Source: Teichococcus coralli (GTDB lineage: Bacteria; Pseudomonadota; Alphaproteobacteria; Acetobacterales; Acetobacteraceae). Taken from it: DNA of 64,000 nucleotides. The position numbers were made by a program, and so were the translations under genes. Shown here piece by piece: positions 57,928 through 64,000 of this stretch. Each line of letters begins with the position of its first letter. Position 1 is the stretch's first letter. The DNA is taken from the NCBI RefSeq assembly GCF_009829925.1, contig NZ_SNVJ01000021.1, positions 1 to 64,000 of the forward strand. The letters run 5' to 3'. The notes beneath the pieces were generated by a model. That model saw nothing but the letters and a program-made list of their open reading frames with translations. It ran no database searches and was not told the origin of the DNA.

Positions 57928-59208
57928 ATGACTGAGATCGTGGTGCCCACCCTGGGCGAGAGCGTTTCCACCGCCACGGTGGCCAAGTGGATGAAGAAGG
58001 CCGGTGACGCCGTTGCCGCCGACGAGCCGCTGGTGGAGCTGGAGACCGACAAGGTGACGGTGGAGGTGAACGCCCCCGCCGCCGGCGTGCTGGAGGCGAT
58101 CAGCGCCGACGAGGGTGCCGAGGTGGAGCCGGGCGCCGTGCTCGGCACCATCTCCGCCGGCGAGGGCAAGGTCTCCCCCAAGGCCACCGAGAAGCCCGGC
58201 ACCGAGAAGCCGCCGGCGCCCAAGGCCTCCGGCGCCACCGCCGGCACGCCCGCCGGTTCGGCCCCGGCCGCGCCGAAGGTCGAGGAGCCGCGCCGCGAGA
58301 GCGGGCCGGTCGCGCGCCCGGGCGGCGCCCCCGCGCCGCTGCCGGCCGCCACCAAGATGATGGCCGAGAACAATCTCTCCGCCGGGCAGATCGGCCAGGG
58401 CACGGCGAAGGACGGCCGCATCAGCAAGGGCGACGTGCTTTCCTACCTGTCCCGCCCGGCGCCCGAGCCGGCCAAGCCCGCCGCGGCGAAGGCGCCGCGC
58501 GCGCTGGAGGGCGGCGAGGAGCGGGTGAAGATGACCCGCCTGCGCAAGACCATCGCCAACCGGCTGAAGGAGGCGCAGAACACCGCCGCCATGCTGACCA
58601 CCTTCAACGAGGTGGACATGGGCGCGGTGATGGCGCTGCGCAGCGAGTACAAGGACGTCTTCGAGAAGAAGCAGGGCGTGAAGCTCGGCTTCATGTCCTT
58701 CTTCGTGAAGGCCTGCATCGCCGCGCTGAAGGAGTTCCCGGCGGTCAACGCCGAGATCGACGGCGACGACCTGGTGTACAAGAACTTCGTGCACATGGGC
58801 ATCGCGGTGGGCGGCCCCTCGGGCCTCGTCGTGCCGGTGGTGAAGCACGCCGACCAGATGTCCTTCGCGGAGATCGAGAAGGCCATCAACGGCTTCGGCA
58901 AGAAGGCGCGCGATGGCCAGCTCAAGCTGGATGAGCTGTCGGGCGGCTCCTTCACCATCACCAACGGCGGCATCTACGGCTCGATGATGTCCACCCCGAT
59001 CCTGAACCCGCCGCAGTCCGGCATCCTCGGGATGCACGCGATCAAGGAGCGGGCTATGGTGGTGGGCGGCAAGATCGAGATCCGCCCGATGATGTACCTG
59101 GCGCTCTCCTACGACCACCGCATCGTGGACGGGAAGGAGGCGGTCTCCTTCCTGGTGCGCGTGAAGGAGAGCATCGAGGACCCGCGCCGGCTGATGCTCG
59201 ACATCTGA
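57928..59208 (+). CDS. sucB: Dihydrolipoyl succinyltransferase (E2 of OGDH)
   Basis: OdhB/SucB, 426 residues. One N-terminal lipoyl domain (lipoyl lysine in LVELETDKVTVEVNAP), an alanine/proline-rich linker, a peripheral-subunit-binding domain (PLPAATKMMAENNLSAGQIG, then GRISKGDVLSYL), and the inner-core acyltransferase with SMMSTPILNPPQSGILGMHA and the catalytic His in YDHRIVDGKEAVSFL. It transfers succinyl from lipoamide to CoA. A strong terminator follows. Confidence 0.96.
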   Translation: MTEIVVPTLGESVSTATVAKWMKKAGDAVAADEPLVELETDKVTVEVNAPAAGVLEAISADEGAEVEPGAVLGTISAGEGKVSPKATEKPGTEKPPAPKASGATAGTPAGSAPAAPKVEEPRRESGPVARPGGAPAPLPAATKMMAENNLSAGQIGQGTAKDGRISKGDVLSYLSRPAPEPAKPAAAKAPRALEGGEERVKMTRLRKTIANRLKEAQNTAAMLTTFNEVDMGAVMALRSEYKDVFEKKQGVKLGFMSFFVKACIAALKEFPAVNAEIDGDDLVYKNFVHMGIAVGGPSGLVVPVVKHADQMSFAEIEKAINGFGKKARDGQLKLDELSGGSFTITNGGIYGSMMSTPILNPPQSGILGMHAIKERAMVVGGKIEIRPMMYLALSYDHRIVDGKEAVSFLVRVKESIEDPRRLMLDI

Positions 59209-59232
59209 GCGCCCGGCGGGCGGGAGGGCTGG

Positions 59233-59268
59233 GGCCAGGACCGGAAGCGGTCCTGGCCTTCTTCTTTT
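59233..59268 (+). terminator. Rho-independent terminator after sucB
   Basis: A perfect 11-base stem GGCCAGGACCG / CGGTCCTGGCC with loop GAAG, followed by TTCTTCTTTT: a textbook terminator. Confidence 0.9.
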
Positions 59269-59317
59269 CCAATGGCCCGAAGGGTTCCGGAATGGCGCCG
59301 GCCTTCCCGGAGGGCCC

Positions 59318-60301
59318 TCAGCCGTCGATGCTGAGCTTCAGCCTCTCCACCATGGCCTTCTCATAGGCTGCCCGCCGCGCCGTGAAGTCCCGGTAGGCCT
59401 CGGTGTCCATGTAGCTCAGTGGCATGTCCCACTTCTCCCGGATGGCGGTGTTCTCTGTGCTGAACAGGGCTTTCCTGAACGCGTCGTGCAGCACCCGCAC
59501 CACGCCGGGGTCCATTCCCTTGGGCCCGGCGATGCCATAGGGCGAGGTGACGGCAAGATCGATGCCGAGGTCGCGCAGTGTCGGCACCTCAGGAAAGCGC
59601 TTCGCCCGTTCCGGCGACCAGACGCAGAGCAGGCGGAACTTGCCGGCCTCCACCTGCGGCACCCAGGCGGAACTGTCCGCGATGCTGTCGATCTGCCCGC
59701 CCAGCAGGGCGGTGACCCCCTCGGTGGTGCCGCGGAAGGGCACATGGGTCATCTCGATGCCCAGCCGGGCGCAGATGTCCTCCATGGCGATGTGGTTGCT
59801 GGTGCCGATGCCGCTGGTGGAGTAGGTCATCGCGCCCGGCTTCGCCCTGGCCGCCGCCACGTAGTCGGTCCAGCTCCGGATCGGGCTGTCGCTCCGGACG
59901 ACGACGCCGAAGAGCCAGCCGGTCAGGCCGAGGATCGGGGTGAAGTCCTCCACCGGGTCCCAGGATTTCGCCTGGGTCATGAAGGGGTGGCGCAGCACGG
60001 AGAGATGGTGCTGCGCCAGGGTGTAGCCGTCGGGCGCGGCCTGCAGCAGCGCCTGGGCGCCGAGCAGCCCGCGGGCGCCGGAGCGGTTCTCCACCAGCAC
60101 CGTCTGGCCAAGCGCCGCGGTGGCCAGGTCGGCCAGCGAGCGGAGCTGAGAGTCCGCCGAGCCGCCGGGCGGCCAGGGAACGATCAGCCGGATGGGGCGG
60201 CTGGGGAAGGCTTCGGCGCGGGCGATGGCAGGGGCGGCCAGCATGGCCGTGCCCAGGGCCAGCGCGCCGCGCCGGGTGAGGCCGGGCGCGGAAGGCGGCA
60301 T
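59318..60301 (-). CDS. Bug-type tripartite tricarboxylate transporter binding protein
   Basis: A 327-residue Bug/TctC-family extracytoplasmic binding protein. A Tat/Sec-like signal (LTRRGALALGTAMLAAPAIA) leads into the Bug motifs FPSRPIRLIVPWPPGGSADS and VENRSGARGLLGAQAL, with a later GQIDSIADSSAWVPQVEAGK. No TctA/TctB membrane genes are nearby, so it is an orphan receptor, as is common in Roseomonas-like and Bordetella genomes. It faces opposite to the sucAB-lpd genes it interrupts; the ligand (a carboxylate) is unknown. Confidence 0.88.
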   Translation of the reverse strand: MPPSAPGLTRRGALALGTAMLAAPAIARAEAFPSRPIRLIVPWPPGGSADSQLRSLADLATAALGQTVLVENRSGARGLLGAQALLQAAPDGYTLAQHHLSVLRHPFMTQAKSWDPVEDFTPILGLTGWLFGVVVRSDSPIRSWTDYVAAARAKPGAMTYSTSGIGTSNHIAMEDICARLGIEMTHVPFRGTTEGVTALLGGQIDSIADSSAWVPQVEAGKFRLLCVWSPERAKRFPEVPTLRDLGIDLAVTSPYGIAGPKGMDPGVVRVLHDAFRKALFSTENTAIREKWDMPLSYMDTEAYRDFTARRAAYEKAMVERLKLSIDG

Positions 60302-60507
60302 GGACGTCGGTTCTCCCTTGTACCGGGGCGCCCTCTTCCATGGGGCGCCGCCATGCCTGCGAGGGTGGCAGAGGCGGGAACCCGCCCGCAACCATTCCGC
60401 CGCTCGCGGTCGCCCCGCGAATGGCTGCCCGGCACTGGCCCCCCTTGTCGGCTGCGCCTGGGCGGGCCAGTTTGCCGCACCGTCCATTGCGAGCAGGTTA
60501 TCCATCC

Positions 60508-61899
<1,392 letters not shown>

Positions 61900-61907
61900 G
61901 GACCGGG

Positions 61908-61930
61908 CAGGAAGGGCGCCGCCCTTCCTG
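61908..61930 (+). terminator. Terminator-like hairpin after lpdA
   Basis: A perfect 10-base stem CAGGAAGGGC / GCCCTTCCTG with loop GCC, 9 bases after the lpdA stop; no T run. Confidence 0.5.
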
Positions 61931-62052
61931 GACCCAGCCGCCGGGGGGATCGTATCCCCCCGGACCCCGCCGTCCCGCCGGGGTGACAGTGTTTACCCTG
62001 GACCCCGCCGTCTTGCCGGGGTGACAGTGTCACCCCGGACCCCGCCGTCAGT
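61931..62052. repeat. Tandem palindromic repeats between lpdA and ybaK
   Basis: Three consecutive hairpin units, each ending CCCGGACCCCGCCGTC or close to it. Unit A has CCGGGGGGAT/ATCCCCCCGG (61941-61963); unit B GGTGACAGTGTTTACCCTGG (imperfect, 38-base period); unit C a perfect palindrome CCGGGGTGACA-G-TGTCACCCCGG (62016-62038). The last unit, 62015-62052, matches 2906-2943 with one mismatch. These are not CRISPR repeats because the units are contiguous without spacers. Confidence 0.85.
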
Positions 62053-62061
62053 GTGAACCCC

Positions 62062-62535
62062 ATGTCCAAGGCGACACGGGCGACGCAGGCGCTGCAACAG
62101 GCCGGCATCGCCTTTACCCTGCACAGCTACGACTACGACCCGAATGCCGAACGCATCGGGCTGCAGGCGGCCGAGGCCATCGGCGAGCCGCCCCATCGCG
62201 TGCTCAAGACCCTGATGGCCGAGGTGGACGGCAAGCCGGTCTGCGTTGTCATCCCCTCGGACCGTGAGGTCAGCATGAAGCGGCTGGCGGCGGCCTTCGG
62301 CGGCAAGTCGGCGCAGATGATGCGCCCGGCGGATGCCGAGCGGCTGACCGGCTATCACGTTGGTGGCATCAGCCCCTTCGGCCAGAAGCGCAAAGTGCCC
62401 TCGGCGATCGAGGAAGCGGCGCTTGGCGAACCCTATGTCTTCGTCAATGGCGGGCAGCGCGGGCTGCAGATCCGGCTGGCGCCCGAGGCGGCGCGTGCGG
62501 CGCTCGGCGGCCGGGCGGCGCCGCTGGTCGCCTGA
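62062..62535 (+). CDS. ybaK: Cys-tRNA(Pro)/Cys-tRNA(Cys) deacylase YbaK
   Basis: A 157-residue YbaK/EbsC-family trans-editing deacylase that hydrolyses Cys mischarged on tRNA(Pro). The conserved lysine is in RVLKTLMAEVDG, the second lysine is in GKSAQMMRPADA, and the glycine loop GYHVGGISPFGQKRKVPS forms the active-site wall. The ATG 62062 start is preferred over a GTG three codons earlier. It is short and cytoplasmic; its leader carries the tandem palindromes. Confidence 0.9.
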   Translation: MSKATRATQALQQAGIAFTLHSYDYDPNAERIGLQAAEAIGEPPHRVLKTLMAEVDGKPVCVVIPSDREVSMKRLAAAFGGKSAQMMRPADAERLTGYHVGGISPFGQKRKVPSAIEEAALGEPYVFVNGGQRGLQIRLAPEAARAALGGRAAPLVA

Positions 62536-62580
62536 GCGGCCGGCCTTGAGGAGGGCGCCGCACGACGCCATCTGAGCGCC

Positions 62581-62862
62581 ATGCAGCTGCAGCGCTCCTC
62601 CTGGAAACGCAAGATGGCAGGCTGGTCGCTGCTGGCGGTCGGCGTGGCCGGTCTTGTCCTGCCCCTTCTGAACGGCACGATCTTCCTGTTGCTGGGCCTC
62701 TTTGTCTTGCGCGACCAGCACGGCTGGTCGCGCCGCTGCCTGGACTGGTGCGACCGGCGCTGGCCCGGCCAGATGGGCCGCCTGGAGAAGCTGGAGGCCA
62801 GGGCGGCCGACCGCTACCACCATGGTTTCCGTTGGCTTCGCCGCAAGCTGGGCAGGGCCTGA
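62581..62862 (+). CDS. Small membrane protein (PGPGW/DUF454-like)
   Basis: A 93-residue protein with a hydrophobic hairpin GWSLLAVGVAGLVLPLLNGT, IFLLLGLFVLRDQHGW, and an Arg-rich cytoplasmic tail. The layout matches the small two-helix PGPGW/DUF454-type family, though the PGPGW signature itself is not exact (PLLNGT). It lies 45 bases after ybaK and is convergent with xerC. Function unknown. Confidence 0.6.
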   Translation: MQLQRSSWKRKMAGWSLLAVGVAGLVLPLLNGTIFLLLGLFVLRDQHGWSRRCLDWCDRRWPGQMGRLEKLEARAADRYHHGFRWLRRKLGRA

Positions 62863-62949
62863 CCCCGCGCTTCCGTGGCACGATCCGCAACAGGGAAAGC
62901 AGCGGAGGCGCCTTCGGCGGAGCGGATGTTCCCGCCCTCCGTGGCGGCC

Positions 62950-63861
62950 TCACTTCGCGCGGGGATGGGCCTTTTCCCAGGTCTCCAGCAGCTTCGCCGC
63001 GTCCACCGAGGTGTAGCGCTGGGTGGTGGACAGGCTGGCATGCCCGAGCAACTCCTGGATGGAGCGCAGGTCGCCGCCGGCGCCCAGGAGGTGGGTGGCG
63101 AAGGAATGCCGCAGGGCATGCGGCGTGGCGCTCTCGGGCAGTCCGGCGAGGCGCCGGTAGTGGCGCAGCGCGCGCTGCGCCACAGCCGGGTCCAGCCGGT
63201 CCCCGCGCGCCCCGAGGAACAGCGGCTGCCCGGGCGGCGGGCCTCCCCGGCCGCGCAGATAGGCGGCCACCGCCGCTTCCACGGCCGGCAGCACCGGCAC
63301 GATGCGGTCCTTGTCGCCCTTGCCGCGCACCTTGAGGCCGATGCCGGCGCGCGGCGCGTCGCCGACATCCAGCGCCAGCGCCTCGGAGATCCGCAGCCCG
63401 CATCCGTAGAGCAGGGTGAAGAGGGCGGTGTCGCGCAGCGCCAGCAGGGGCGTGTTCTCCACGCTGCCGGCCTCGGCGGCGACGTCGCGCGCCTGCTCGG
63501 GGGTGAGGGGGCGCGGCGCGGGAGGGCGGACCCGCGGCCCGCGCAGCCCGGCCAGGGCCAGCGGCGTCAGCCCATGGCGCCTGGCCAGGAAGCGCAGGAA
63601 GCCACGGATCGCCGCCAGTTGCCGGGCGCGGGTGGCATTGCCGACGCCGTCCTTCACCGCCCGGTTGGCGAGAAAGGCGCGCAGGTCGGCCGGGCGCAGC
63701 GCGCCAAGCGCGGCAAGGTCCGGCTCGGCGCCCAGGTGACGGCTGAGAAAGCCCAGGAAATCCGCCAGGTCGGCGCCGTAGGCGGCGAGGGTCCGGGGGC
63801 TGGCCCGCCGTTCCCGGGCCAGGAAGTCCAGCCATTCCGCCCGCGCCTCGGCGCCCGTCAT
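62950..63861 (-). CDS. xerC: Tyrosine recombinase XerC
   Basis: A 303-residue tyrosine recombinase, partner of XerD at dif. N-terminal domain EWLDFLARERRASPRTLAAY; catalytic residues in GCGLRISEALALDVGD (Arg), VRGKGDKDRIVPV (Lys), HALRHSFATHLL (His-x-x-Arg), LGHASLSTTQRYTSV (His and Tyr). Start ATG shares four bases (ATGA) with the upstream DUF484 gene, a typical alphaproteobacterial DUF484-xerC pair. Confidence 0.94.
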   Translation of the reverse strand: MTGAEARAEWLDFLARERRASPRTLAAYGADLADFLGFLSRHLGAEPDLAALGALRPADLRAFLANRAVKDGVGNATRARQLAAIRGFLRFLARRHGLTPLALAGLRGPRVRPPAPRPLTPEQARDVAAEAGSVENTPLLALRDTALFTLLYGCGLRISEALALDVGDAPRAGIGLKVRGKGDKDRIVPVLPAVEAAVAAYLRGRGGPPPGQPLFLGARGDRLDPAVAQRALRHYRRLAGLPESATPHALRHSFATHLLGAGGDLRSIQELLGHASLSTTQRYTSVDAAKLLETWEKAHPRAK

Positions 63862-64000
63862 CGCTCCAGCGCCATGGCCAGGGCGCGGGCCAGGAAAAGC
63901 AGGTGCGGCGCGGCGCCCCGGCTGGGCAGGGCGGCGGCATGACGCGCGCCGAGCACCAGCAGGGCAGGCGTCTTCGCCAGCGGCACACGGGCCAGGGCGT
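63858..64000 (-). CDS. DUF484 family protein, 3' part only
   Basis: The window ends inside this gene. The last ~47 codons read ALARVPLAKTPALLVLGARH then AAALPSRGAAPHLLFLARAL and AMALER. This matches the C-terminal end of DUF484 (GAF-like) proteins: ALLxLGxR followed by a final helix LLxFLARALExALER. It overlaps the xerC start by four bases. The N-terminal part and start are outside the window. Confidence 0.7.
   Translation of the reverse strand, partial: ALARVPLAKTPALLVLGARHAAALPSRGAAPHLLFLARALAMALER

Noticed and set aside
61931..62052. Tandem 37-38-base repeats as a CRISPR array
   Set aside because: Units are contiguous with no spacers, lie 10 bases before ybaK, and there are no cas genes.

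Overview
This window is chromosomal DNA of a GC-rich (about 70%) alphaproteobacterium. Gene content and synteny suggest Rhodospirillales/Acetobacteraceae, Roseomonas-like; this is inferred from gene content only, because no rRNA is present. Pointers are the bolA / J-domain / cobS / cobT cluster, an RNase E with an acidic insertion in its S1 domain, DUF1489, an IalB-like protein, the mdh-sucCD-sucAB-lpd order and several GC-rich palindromic intergenic repeat families. Almost everything is core genome. There is no phage, plasmid, insertion sequence, tRNA, rRNA or CRISPR array that I can see.

Layout. 0-5 kb: aerobic cobaltochelatase subunits (cobS, cobT) with a phytase-like lipoprotein, a J-domain protein and divergent BolA. 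5-7.3 kb: a hydrolase-TPR fusion and a DUF2889 protein. 7.4-18.1 kb: housekeeping genes: fused shikimate kinase/dehydroquinate synthase, xerD, accA, argJ, a periplasmic parvulin, secA, and an amidase. 18.9-23.1 kb: rne and a GNAT-Nudix fusion. 23-29.8 kb: a TSUP permease, a CinA-like protein and a minus-strand catabolic cluster (RraA-like aldolase, Ldh-family dehydrogenase, beta-hydroxyacid dehydrogenase, aspartoacylase-like hydrolase) after a DsbA-like oxidoreductase. 29.8-35.4 kb: a decayed M48 protease, a gamma-glutamyltranspeptidase homologue, an aminotransferase, an IalB-like protein and an aldo/keto reductase. 35.5-42.8 kb: a six-gene hyfBCEFGI cluster whose large subunit lacks the first pair of [NiFe] cysteines. 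This is a hydrogenase-related proton-pumping module rather than a hydrogenase, and it is the most interesting system here. 43-45.5 kb: small proteins and asd. 45.7-61.9 kb: most of the lower TCA cycle on the plus strand (sdhCDAB, mdh, sucCD, sucA, odhB, lpdA), broken by zapE and by an inverted orphan Bug-type binding-protein gene. 62-64 kb: ybaK, a small membrane protein, xerC and the end of a DUF484 gene.

How it fits together: the TCA block makes succinyl-CoA, fumarate, malate and oxaloacetate and passes electrons to quinone through SdhABCD; the Hyf/Ehr-like module could couple another redox step to proton movement in the same membrane. XerC and XerD, both present here, form the chromosome-dimer recombinase. 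Three distinct intergenic repeat families recur across the window. One sits at the ends of convergent or tandem genes and looks like a bidirectional terminator; another supplies the stop codon of a small secreted His-rich protein.
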